32,687 bases of DNA, taken from NCBI GenBank assembly GCA_937959125.1, contig CALGQU010000029.1, positions 1 through 32,687 on the forward strand, written 5' to 3'. The notes beneath the pieces are model-generated. The model ran no database searches, was not told the origin of the DNA, and saw nothing but the letters and a program-made list of their open reading frames with translations. Positions 1 through 7,234 of this stretch are shown here, piece by piece. The position numbers and the translations under genes were made by a program. Positions within the stretch are counted from its first letter, which is position 1; every line of letters starts with the position of its first letter. Source of the stretch: an uncultured Croceitalea sp. GTDB taxonomy: Bacteria; Bacteroidota; Bacteroidia; Flavobacteriales; Flavobacteriaceae.

Positions 1-104
1 TAGAAGCGGGGAATTGCAATGGGGGCATCAACTTTATAGACGGGATTATTATTGTAGATCCCATTACCGTATTTCCTTCCTTATTCCAAAGTTTCCCCAG
101 ATAA
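1..104 (+). CDS. possible 3' end of a plus-strand gene, cut by the window edge
   Basis: A plus-strand frame (codons starting at position 3) is open from the left edge to a TAA at 102-104 and reads as about 33 protein-like residues (for example GGINFIDGIIIVDP). I cannot assign a family. The only support beyond the open frame is a plus-strand hairpin terminator about 80 bp further on, which implies that something is transcribed rightward into it. A second plus frame stays open to about 131 and two minus frames are also open here, so the call is weak. Confidence 0.3.
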   Translation, partial: EAGNCNGGINFIDGIIIVDPITVFPSLFQSFPR

Positions 105-181
105 GGGAAATAGCACACAATGAATTTTGAATACTAGCGACAGAGGGACGTACAGTGAGGTGTATGTAATTCTGGAAAGCT

Positions 182-221
182 AAGGGGCGTGCTACGTACG
201 GGTAGCCGTCCCTTCTTTTTT
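182..221 (+). terminator. rho-independent terminator, plus strand
   Basis: The hairpin has an outer stem AAGGG/CCCTT and an inner stem GCTAC/GTAGC around a 6-nt loop. It is followed directly by C and six T. The T-run lies on the plus strand only, so it ends a transcript arriving from the left edge rather than the minus-strand operon whose last stop is at 296. A separate small hairpin (ATTGGG-GAAA-CCCAAT) follows at 222-237 without a T-run on the minus strand. Confidence 0.65.
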
Positions 222-295
222 ATTGGGGAAACCCAATGGTAGCAATCCTAGACGACCTGGTATTAGGCAAAACCAAAACCGAGTAGCCTGGCGTC

Positions 296-1018
296 CTACT
301 TCCCCTGAAAAATATAGGTAATCGTTCCTTTTTGTGTCGCTTTTTTTCCGCTACTAAAATAGGCTTTGGAGGCATAGGCCAAGGCATTGTCCACCAAACA
401 GCCATTGGTGGTCGTGGAGCTTTTTTCGTTAAAACTGGCTTCTATGACGGTACCCCCGGCATCTACTTTAATATTGATGACGACCTTACCTCCTTTGATG
501 CAAGTGTAAATAGGGGGTGGTAGGTTATATGCGTTGCGATCTACCAAGGAATAGGAAATAGAGGTGCGCTTGTCCTTTAAAGTATTGGTGAACTCTTTTT
601 TCTCTGCGTCCTTTTCCCCTAGTTGTTCCTTGCGTTCTTTTCGCTTTTGGGCCAACTCCTTTAAACTTGCGGTATAACCTTCATGATCGCTAAGAAAATC
701 ACTGGATTTGGCATCCAGTTCACGTTCCTCCATAAGCTCGTCCAAGGTTTTTAGCGGTTCCGGTTCCCCAATACTGGGCTTTGCCGTTTCGTTTAGGGCC
801 AAGTGACTTTTTATGGGGTCTACGGCATTTTTAAGCTCTTCCAACAGCTTTTCTTCCTTTTCCAAAAGGGCTTCGATATCCTCATCGGCAAGGGCCATTT
901 CAATAACGTATTCCTCTTCTTGCTTGGCACCCAAGTGAATGTTGTACAATAACAAGAGCACAATACCCATGGAAAAGAGGGTAATAAGCAAGGAAAGCTG
1001 TTTATTGTTGAGATTCAT
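296..1018 (-). CDS. membrane-anchored TonB/TolA-like protein of unknown partner
   Basis: The protein is 240 aa from the preferred ATG at 1018. The ORF track opens at 1087, but that start lies inside truB and adds 23 residues of poor quality before MNLNNKQ. One N-terminal membrane segment (about residues 8-27, LLITLFSMGIVLLLLY) is followed by a charged helical, probably coiled-coil stretch (LLEKEEKLLEELKNA) and a lysine/glutamate-rich linker. The last ~80 residues (GGKVVINIKVDAGGTV ... GTITYIF) follow the pattern of a TonB C-terminal domain. This anchor, linker and C-terminal domain order is that of TonB/TolA energy transducers. It is the last gene after truB in the operon. No ExbB/ExbD is nearby, so the partner is unknown. 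Function is inferred from architecture only. Confidence 0.75.
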   Translation of the reverse strand: MNLNNKQLSLLITLFSMGIVLLLLYNIHLGAKQEEEYVIEMALADEDIEALLEKEEKLLEELKNAVDPIKSHLALNETAKPSIGEPEPLKTLDELMEERELDAKSSDFLSDHEGYTASLKELAQKRKERKEQLGEKDAEKKEFTNTLKDKRTSISYSLVDRNAYNLPPPIYTCIKGGKVVINIKVDAGGTVIEASFNEKSSTTTNGCLVDNALAYASKAYFSSGKKATQKGTITYIFQGK

Positions 1019-1073
1019 GGTGTAGTAATAACCGTTTTTTTGCCTAAATATTTTGTGGTAGATACCTGGAAAA

Positions 1074-1775
1074 TCAATTGGTTGCATTCAAACCTTCCTT
1101 AAACGTATCTGGGCCAACAGCATTATCTACGTTAAAAGACCCTATTCTGGTTCTTCGTAATGCAGAAAGATACGCCCCACTATCCAAGGCTTTTCCAAAA
1201 TCATGGGCCAAGGATCTAATGTAAGTGCCCTTGCTACAGACGACCCTAAAACCTACGGTATCTCTTTCAAAAGAAGTAATCTCGAAGGTCGAAATCTCAA
1301 TTTCCCGAAATGGAATGGTGATGGATTTTCCCTCACGGGCCAATTGGTACAAGCGTTTTCCATCTTTTTTCAATGCAGAAAAAATAGGGGGTTGTTGTTG
1401 TATTTTCCCTAAAAATTGCAAACGGGTTTTTTCTAAAAGTACTTTGGTAATATGATCAGTGGCAAAGGTAGCGTCAACCTCGGTTTCCAAATCATAGGAA
1501 GGTGTGGTGGCCCCAAGGGTAATGGTGCCGGTATATTCTTTGATTTGCCCCTGTAGCTCCGATATTTTTTTGGTAAACTTTCCGGTACAGATTAAAAGTA
1601 GGCCCGTAGCCAAGGGATCTAAGGTCCCGGCATGGCCAATTTTTAGCTTCTTAAGCCCGAATTTTTTTCGAATCGCCCATTTTAAGGCATTTACTGCTTG
1701 AAAAGAGGTCCAGTTCAGGGGTTTGTCAATCAGTAATACTTGCCCGTTTAAAAAATCTTCTTTGGTGGTTCCCAT
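1074..1775 (-). CDS. truB: tRNA pseudouridine(55) synthase TruB
   Basis: This enzyme isomerises U55 in the T-loop of tRNA to pseudouridine in the cytoplasm. Family motifs are clear: DKPLNWTS at residues 17-24 and GHAGTLDPLATG at 47-58, with the catalytic aspartate at residue 53. It is 233 aa, shorter than the E. coli protein, so a C-terminal PUA-type extension is probably missing, as is usual in Bacteroidetes. It lies 14 bp downstream of uppP on the same strand and is very likely co-transcribed with it. Confidence 0.96.
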   Translation of the reverse strand: MGTTKEDFLNGQVLLIDKPLNWTSFQAVNALKWAIRKKFGLKKLKIGHAGTLDPLATGLLLICTGKFTKKISELQGQIKEYTGTITLGATTPSYDLETEVDATFATDHITKVLLEKTRLQFLGKIQQQPPIFSALKKDGKRLYQLAREGKSITIPFREIEISTFEITSFERDTVGFRVVCSKGTYIRSLAHDFGKALDSGAYLSALRRTRIGSFNVDNAVGPDTFKEGLNATN

Positions 1776-1789
1776 GGGCTACGTTACAA

Positions 1790-2584
1790 TTAAGCGAGAA
1801 GGCTCCAAGCAATGGCAATAAGACCGACCACCAAACAGTAGATGGCAAAGTAGGTAAGCTTACTCTTCTTGACCAATTGGATCATCCATGTACAGGCAAA
1901 AAGACCCGCTACAAAAGCCGCTACAAACCCAGCACCCATAGCACCCATTTGCGCACTTTCAAAATTGATTTCCCCGCCTAACAGGTCTTTGGCAACCTTG
2001 CCGAATATTAAAGGAACGACCATTAAAAAGGAAAACCGTGCCGACTTGGTTTTATCGATGCCCAACAATACCGATGTGGAAATAGTGGCCCCACTACGGG
2101 AAATGCCAGGCAACATGGCTACGGCCTGCGCCAATCCAATGACAAAGGCACTTCTAAAAGAGACGTCTTTTTCCGTGGTTTGTGCCTTATCCGCCAGATA
2201 GAGCAATACCGCTGTAATCAAAAGCATGATGCCCACAATGATAATGGCACCATCAAAAAAGACCTCCATAAAATCCTCTAAAAAGAAACCAACGATAGCC
2301 GCCGGAATCATGGAAATGATAATTTTTACCGCAAATTGGGCTTCTTCATTCCATTGAAATTGAAACAAGCCTTTAAATATCTCCAAAACATCTTTTCTAA
2401 AAATCACCAAAGTACTTAAGGCCGTTGCAAAATGAAGGACCACTGTAAACAATAGGCTTTCTTCCGGAATGGAGCTATCGCCCAAAATGGCTTTGCCCAA
2501 TTCTAAATGTCCACTGGAAGAAACGGGTAAAAATTCGGTCAGGCCTTGGATAATCCCAAGGATTATGGCATCAATAATATCCAA
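1790..2584 (-). CDS. uppP: undecaprenyl-diphosphatase UppP (BacA)
   Basis: This integral membrane phosphatase converts undecaprenyl diphosphate to the monophosphate, recycling the lipid carrier for peptidoglycan and surface glycans. It can confer bacitracin tolerance. Both signature motifs are present: EFLPVSSSGH at residues 17-26 and PGISRSGAT at 159-167. The 264-aa length and multiple hydrophobic helices match the family. The gene abuts DUF3098 (start at 2584 against that gene's stop at 2585), which suggests tight translational linkage. Placement after ftsX fits an envelope-biogenesis operon. Confidence 0.96.
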   Translation of the reverse strand: MDIIDAIILGIIQGLTEFLPVSSSGHLELGKAILGDSSIPEESLLFTVVLHFATALSTLVIFRKDVLEIFKGLFQFQWNEEAQFAVKIIISMIPAAIVGFFLEDFMEVFFDGAIIIVGIMLLITAVLLYLADKAQTTEKDVSFRSAFVIGLAQAVAMLPGISRSGATISTSVLLGIDKTKSARFSFLMVVPLIFGKVAKDLLGGEINFESAQMGAMGAGFVAAFVAGLFACTWMIQLVKKSKLTYFAIYCLVVGLIAIAWSLLA

Positions 2585-2848
2585 TTATTTTTTCTTTTTA
2601 TGGGGGTTCAACAAGATGGCATACACCTGTATTCCCAAACCTATTAAAATAAGGGTAGGGGCCAATCGTATTCTTCTAAAACTGTAAATTTCAGGATTAA
2701 AGACATTGGGGTCATCGCTACCGCCACCCGCCATCAGGATAAATCCCAGAGCAATAAGGCCCAATCCTATAAAGAGGAAGGTGTAATTCTTTTTTTGAAA
2801 GATAAATTCCATTTTAGGCTTTTCTTCTGTCTTATTTTTCTTACTCAT
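2585..2848 (-). CDS. DUF3098 small membrane protein
   Basis: The protein is 87 aa with a charged N-terminus (MSKKNKTEEKPKMEF) and two hydrophobic segments at about residues 24-41 and 65-80, joined by a short loop. It ends in a lysine-rich tail. The signature GLGLIALGFILMAGGGSDDPNVFN is what I recognise as the Bacteroidetes DUF3098 family. It sits between ftsX and uppP, an arrangement I recall as conserved in the phylum. Function is unknown; a role alongside FtsX or envelope assembly is inference from position. Confidence 0.85.
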   Translation of the reverse strand: MSKKNKTEEKPKMEFIFQKKNYTFLFIGLGLIALGFILMAGGGSDDPNVFNPEIYSFRRIRLAPTLILIGLGIQVYAILLNPHKKKK

Positions 2849-2871
2849 AACGCAAAATAGTAGAGTTTGTT

Positions 2872-3750
2872 TTAATAGTAAAGGTCATCCGTTCGTAAAT
2901 TTAGGAAACGCTGGGTGGCAAAATACGTGCTTAGGAAAGCAATCAAGAGCCCCAAAATCAAAATACCCAACAGTAGCATGGCCAAAGCAATAGCATCTTG
3001 GAACAAGGCCAATTCCGGAAAGGCATCGTTAACATAGTATACCACAACGCCCAAGGCCAAAAGGGCGAGTAAGGCTCCAAAAAAACCTAGTTTTACGTTA
3101 GTGGCAATAAACGGTTTACGAATAAATTTTTTGGTAGCGCCAACCATTTGCATGGTTTTAATGATAAAGCGCTTGGCGTAAATGGACAATCGAATGGAGC
3201 TATTGATCAGTAGCACGGCGATAAGGGTAAAAACGGCACTGGCGATAAGGATCCAAAAGCCCAATCGCTTTACATTATCGTTCAATAAAGAAATTAAGGG
3301 TTTATCATAGCTCACCTCCTCTACATAAGCTTTCGCTTCCAAGGTAGTGGCAATTTCAGCGACCAGCTCTGGGGATACAAAATCTGCTTTTAAGTTTACA
3401 TCCACCGAATTTTTAAGGGGGTTATAGCCCAAAAATTCTTGAAAATTTTCACCGATATCCTCGCTGTATTGCTCCGCGGCATCTTCTTTGGATACGTATT
3501 GTGCGGACTTGGTATACTCTGCCAATGCCAGACTTTTTTGCAATTGGTCAATTTCTACGGGTTTGGCAGTGTCCTTAAGAAATACCGATAGGGTGATTTT
3601 TTCCTTAAAATGGTCGCCCAATTTTTTGGTGTTCAGTACCAAAAGGCCTAGAATTCCAAGCAGGAATAAGACCAAGGCAATGCTGAGCACTACGGAAAAG
3701 TAAGAAGATATCAATCGTCTACGTTGATACCGTTCAATGTATTGCGCCAT
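2872..3750 (-). CDS. ftsX: cell division protein FtsX (permease-like)
   Basis: FtsX is the membrane partner of the ATPase FtsE at the divisome and regulates peptidoglycan hydrolases. The 292-aa protein shows the FtsX layout: a short cytoplasmic N-terminus, TM1 (about 18-40), a periplasmic domain (about 45-160), then TM2 (about 165-185) and two further C-terminal membrane helices (about 220-240 and 255-275). The family sequence SIRLSIYAKRFIIKTMQMVGAT is present after TM2. No ftsE is adjacent; in Bacteroidetes it is usually encoded elsewhere. The gene leads the DUF3098-uppP-truB run and lies 88 bp after the T9SS surface protein. Confidence 0.93.
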   Translation of the reverse strand: MAQYIERYQRRRLISSYFSVVLSIALVLFLLGILGLLVLNTKKLGDHFKEKITLSVFLKDTAKPVEIDQLQKSLALAEYTKSAQYVSKEDAAEQYSEDIGENFQEFLGYNPLKNSVDVNLKADFVSPELVAEIATTLEAKAYVEEVSYDKPLISLLNDNVKRLGFWILIASAVFTLIAVLLINSSIRLSIYAKRFIIKTMQMVGATKKFIRKPFIATNVKLGFFGALLALLALGVVVYYVNDAFPELALFQDAIALAMLLLGILILGLLIAFLSTYFATQRFLNLRTDDLYY

Positions 3751-3838
3751 ACTGGAAAATCTAGATGTAAAAATAGAAAAGTAATCCGTAATACCTTGTC
3801 TAATCCTTGGCTTTTGGTTTTATCTTAAAGGGCTACCC

Positions 3839-6709
3839 TTATCTTTTCAGGGTCATATGTCCCCTAAAAAGTTCCCCGTTGACTGTTATGGCGTACCAAT
3901 AATCTGAGGCGAACATGGGCTGTCCGTTAAAGTTTCCGTCCCATCCGGTGTTGATATCGTTGATACTGGCCAAGAGTTTCCCATAGCGGTCAAAGATGTT
4001 CATGCTATAACTGGTGATGTCCTCAAAACCCTCTGGTGCAAAAACATCGTTCACGGTATCGTTGTTTGGGGTAAAGAATTTGGGGATGACCATATGCAAA
4101 TGGTCCATTTGCAGGCTGGAGCATCCGTTCTTGCTTTGGATGGACAGGGTATAGCGTCCCCCCCTTAGGTTGGGGAAATTGGTACTGTCCTGGAAATCGA
4201 CCCCATCAAGGGAATACTCAAAGAGATCGGCATTTGGGATGGTAATGTTGATATCCCTATGGTCGGAGCTGATCTGGATCCCCTCGGTGGGGATGACCTC
4301 CAATTCTTCCACTTCAAAAAACTGTGTTGTTGGGCAACCATCGTTGTCAATGATCTCTACGGCGTACATGCCTTCTTGGGTCACTGTGATCTCCCTTGAG
4401 GTCTCGTTGGTGCTCCAGATATAGGCATCGCCTTCAAGTCCTGCTTGTAGTGTTACGGAAGAGCCGGCACAAAAGCTGGTAAATTCATCGTCCACGAAAG
4501 GGGCGTTTAAAAAATTGATTTCCACCGCTGTCCTTGTGAGGGAGATGCACCCGGTGGAGAAATTTATGGATTCTGCGTAAAAGGTACCGGAGGCGAAGAC
4601 CTCCAAAATAGGTCCGTTTGCCGACAACGGGTTCCCTCCGGTAGGAACGTCGTACCAATTGACAAAAGTCCCCGGTTGGGGTGTCACTTCCAGTTCCGCA
4701 CTGGCTTGGTCGCAAGCTATTATTGGCGGGCCACTAAAAGCGGGCGGCATTGGGGCATCGTTTTGTTCCAGTTCTATGGTGTTCAGGGTAAAACAACCCG
4801 ATGCATTAGTGACGGTAACGGTGTATGTGCCTGGGGCGTCCACGGTGATGTCCCGTGTGGTCTCCCCCGTGTTCCAAAGGTAGCTGCCTGCTGTTACCCC
4901 GGCGGTCAAGGTGATATCCTCCCCTTCACAAAATTCAAGTTCTTGATCGATGGCGACGAGATTTTCGTTAATGACCAGCGTTACCGGGGTACGGTTCAAG
5001 GACACACAAGCAGTTGTGGTATTTGTGGCCTCTGCATAAAACGTGCCTGCCATAGTTGGGGTATAGCTATTTCCATTAGCGGGCAATAGGTTGCCCCCGG
5101 TTGGGGCATCATACCATGTAACGGTGCTCCCTGCGGAGCTGGTGACGGTAAGGGGGGGTATGGGTTCCACTTGGCAGATGGTCACGTCCCCATCGCTTTG
5201 TAGTGTTGGTGCCGGGTTCTCTATGACGGTAATGATCCTAGTGGCCAAGCAGTTGTTCGCGCTGGTTATCTGTACGGCATAGTCCCCTGGGGCATCGACT
5301 ATGGTGGTAGGTCCCGTATCGCCGTTGCTCCAAAGGAAGGTTGTTCCAGGGGCGTTGAAGGCGGCATCCAGTTCTATTTCCCCCCCTTCGCAAAATTCAA
5401 CCGTAGTATTGTCAAGTACGTTGGGTGTTGGATTGATAATGACCTGGACAGGGGTGCGGGAGGTAGAAATACACCCTGAGGCGGTGTTGCCCGCCTCCGC
5501 ATAAAAGGTATAGGTGCCGGGAGCGGTGGGGAGTTGCTGTGTCAACACATTGGAGTTTGCTTGAAGGAGCATCCCCGCGTTTGGGGCATCGTACCAATCT
5601 ACGGTCTCATTGCCCTGTACCGTTACGCTAGGGGTATACAAAAAGCCCTCGCAAATATCAATATCCCCATCGTTGACCGGTGGGTCGGGATTGGGGTTGA
5701 TGGTCAATGGGTATACCTCAGAAATAAAAGTACAGTTGGTATTACCCAGATTGGTATTGTTTTCTGCTGCAATGGCCCGGTAATACTTTATGCCTGGGGT
5801 TGTAGGAGGGTCGTAGAACTGCCCATTTTCACCTGGTATGTCCACCCAATCAATATTGTTGTCACTGGTCTGCCATTGGTAAAAATACGTAATAGTGGTT
5901 ATTGGGTTAGGCAATGCGTCCAATTGCAATGGGTTGGCCATAAATTCATTTTCACAAATTTCCCCCTGTTGATTCCCATTATTATCTTGGGTGTCAAAAT
6001 TATCCCCACAAGTTCGGAATACGATGTCGTCTATGGCCAAATCATTTCCTCTTCCGCCAGGACCATTATTACGCATTACCAGAACAACATCACCACCATC
6101 TGGACTTGTAAAAAGCAAACCGTACTGTTCCCAGATCAAAGTGGGGAAGCCCACGATATCCCCGGTATCCCCTTGCTGTATGGGCCCCGTGTTCATTAAC
6201 CCGTTATCTTCAAGGGCAAGCTGGGTGGGGTCCCAAATTTGAAATCGGATATTTATAGGTATAAAAGAGGTAGTGCCATCAGCTCTGGAAGGGTTTAGGT
6301 TTAAGACCATTGCGGAGAATTCATAGGTGGTGTTCGTGCAGAGGCCATTGACCTGCGTTCTGTAAAATTCACTTGGGCTTGAGCTGGCATTGACCACCAG
6401 GGCTTTGTTGCCGGGATCTCCAGGTCTAATTTCCGGGGTTTTATGCCATGCGAACCAACCATTGGGAATACTGGAGCTCAACGTATATTCCCCATCAATA
6501 GGGACGCCATTGGCCTTATACCTGTAAGCGTTACTAATGGTTCCTGGGGGGAGTGCGGGACCTTGATCGGTACCTGTGCCAAAATCTATGTTTACAATGG
6601 CAGGGCCCGTTGTTCCCTGGCATAGTCCAAGACCGTTAGTTTGTGAGACGACTTGGTTAAAAGAACACCAACATAAAACAAGTAACACAAGCTTGGTAGA
6701 AGTTTTCAT
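3839..6709 (-). CDS. large T9SS type B (gliding-motility-type) secreted surface protein with Ig-like repeats
   Basis: The 956-aa protein has a signal peptide (first ~22 residues, LVLLVLCWCSFNQVVSQ). A globular domain of about 210 residues follows, possibly a jelly-roll fold, ending DLAIDDIVFRTC. An Ig-like segment comes next (about 240-345), then three alternating pairs of modules. Module A contains WYD(A/V)P...GTFYAE...RT and module B contains FCEG...LWS/NTGET...GxYxVxxTxxxGC. The last ~82 residues (from IPKFFTPNNDTVNDVF, through FDRYGKLL, to GHMTLKR) form a CHU_C-type T9SS type B sorting domain, which directs outer-membrane export and surface attachment. The ligand is unknown; adhesion is a guess. 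It starts divergently from leuS. An 88-bp gap without a strong terminator separates it from ftsX. Confidence 0.93.
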   Translation of the reverse strand: MKTSTKLVLLVLCWCSFNQVVSQTNGLGLCQGTTGPAIVNIDFGTGTDQGPALPPGTISNAYRYKANGVPIDGEYTLSSSIPNGWFAWHKTPEIRPGDPGNKALVVNASSSPSEFYRTQVNGLCTNTTYEFSAMVLNLNPSRADGTTSFIPINIRFQIWDPTQLALEDNGLMNTGPIQQGDTGDIVGFPTLIWEQYGLLFTSPDGGDVVLVMRNNGPGGRGNDLAIDDIVFRTCGDNFDTQDNNGNQQGEICENEFMANPLQLDALPNPITTITYFYQWQTSDNNIDWVDIPGENGQFYDPPTTPGIKYYRAIAAENNTNLGNTNCTFISEVYPLTINPNPDPPVNDGDIDICEGFLYTPSVTVQGNETVDWYDAPNAGMLLQANSNVLTQQLPTAPGTYTFYAEAGNTASGCISTSRTPVQVIINPTPNVLDNTTVEFCEGGEIELDAAFNAPGTTFLWSNGDTGPTTIVDAPGDYAVQITSANNCLATRIITVIENPAPTLQSDGDVTICQVEPIPPLTVTSSAGSTVTWYDAPTGGNLLPANGNSYTPTMAGTFYAEATNTTTACVSLNRTPVTLVINENLVAIDQELEFCEGEDITLTAGVTAGSYLWNTGETTRDITVDAPGTYTVTVTNASGCFTLNTIELEQNDAPMPPAFSGPPIIACDQASAELEVTPQPGTFVNWYDVPTGGNPLSANGPILEVFASGTFYAESINFSTGCISLTRTAVEINFLNAPFVDDEFTSFCAGSSVTLQAGLEGDAYIWSTNETSREITVTQEGMYAVEIIDNDGCPTTQFFEVEELEVIPTEGIQISSDHRDINITIPNADLFEYSLDGVDFQDSTNFPNLRGGRYTLSIQSKNGCSSLQMDHLHMVIPKFFTPNNDTVNDVFAPEGFEDITSYSMNIFDRYGKLLASINDINTGWDGNFNGQPMFASDYWYAITVNGELFRGHMTLKR

Positions 6710-7234
6710 AACAATCGGCTAAGTAAGCATTAGGGTGCTTAAAATTAAGATATTGTTAAGATGCCCCGTATATTAATCGTTGAATCGCTTAAAAATTGGA
6801 TTTGTACCATACGGGACAACTATAGGTTGTTGAAATGCGGCATGACCAATATAGTTTTGGGTTTGGACCGCCCTCCTCAATGAGCGCGTTGGACCCTTTG
6901 GAATTTAGGTAAGAGTTAGAGGTTTAAATCCGGCTCAACCTGATACTTAGGCTAAGGTTTTGTTAATGAATAACATAAAGAGACCTTTGCAAAATTCAAA
7001 GTATGTTGGAGGTTGGATGCCAGAAAAAATTTTAACACGCGGTAACCTATGGGTTATGAGGGCTTAAAGTTTTTTAGAGGAAGAAGTTTTCCATAATTTG
7101 GATAGCGAAACATTTTTTGTGCCTTTATGCAACGGTCTCTTAAACTGAAAGTTATATCCAACTCACCTTAAAAGGAACTTACTTTTAAGCTTCTCAAGAA
7201 TAAACCTATTTTTGTTGCCTTAGAATTTGGTATA
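6710..7234. promoter_or_regulatory. 525-bp divergent intergenic region between the T9SS protein gene and leuS
   Basis: No ORF, tRNA or other RNA gene is visible. Both flanking genes must be transcribed outward from here. On the minus strand TAATTTTA, about 30 bp before the T9SS gene ATG, is one base from the TAnnTTTG -7 box. No perfect -7 box is seen before leuS. Short imperfect palindromes (TGTTA-N5-TAACA near 6960; CTTAGGCTAAG near 6947) are too small to interpret. The length is large for this compact stretch, so a long leader or small RNA is possible. Confidence 0.4.

Noticed and set aside
222-237. ATTGGG-GAAA-CCCAAT hairpin as terminator of the truB operon
   Set aside because: On the minus strand it is followed by A, not T, and the stem is only 6 bp.
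5534-6199. 221-aa plus-strand ORF
   Set aside because: It lies wholly antisense to the T9SS type B gene, whose frame and domains are clear.
6918-6945. GGTTTAAATCC resembling a tRNA T-arm
   Set aside because: The flanking bases do not form the 5-bp T stem and no acceptor or anticodon stem can be drawn.
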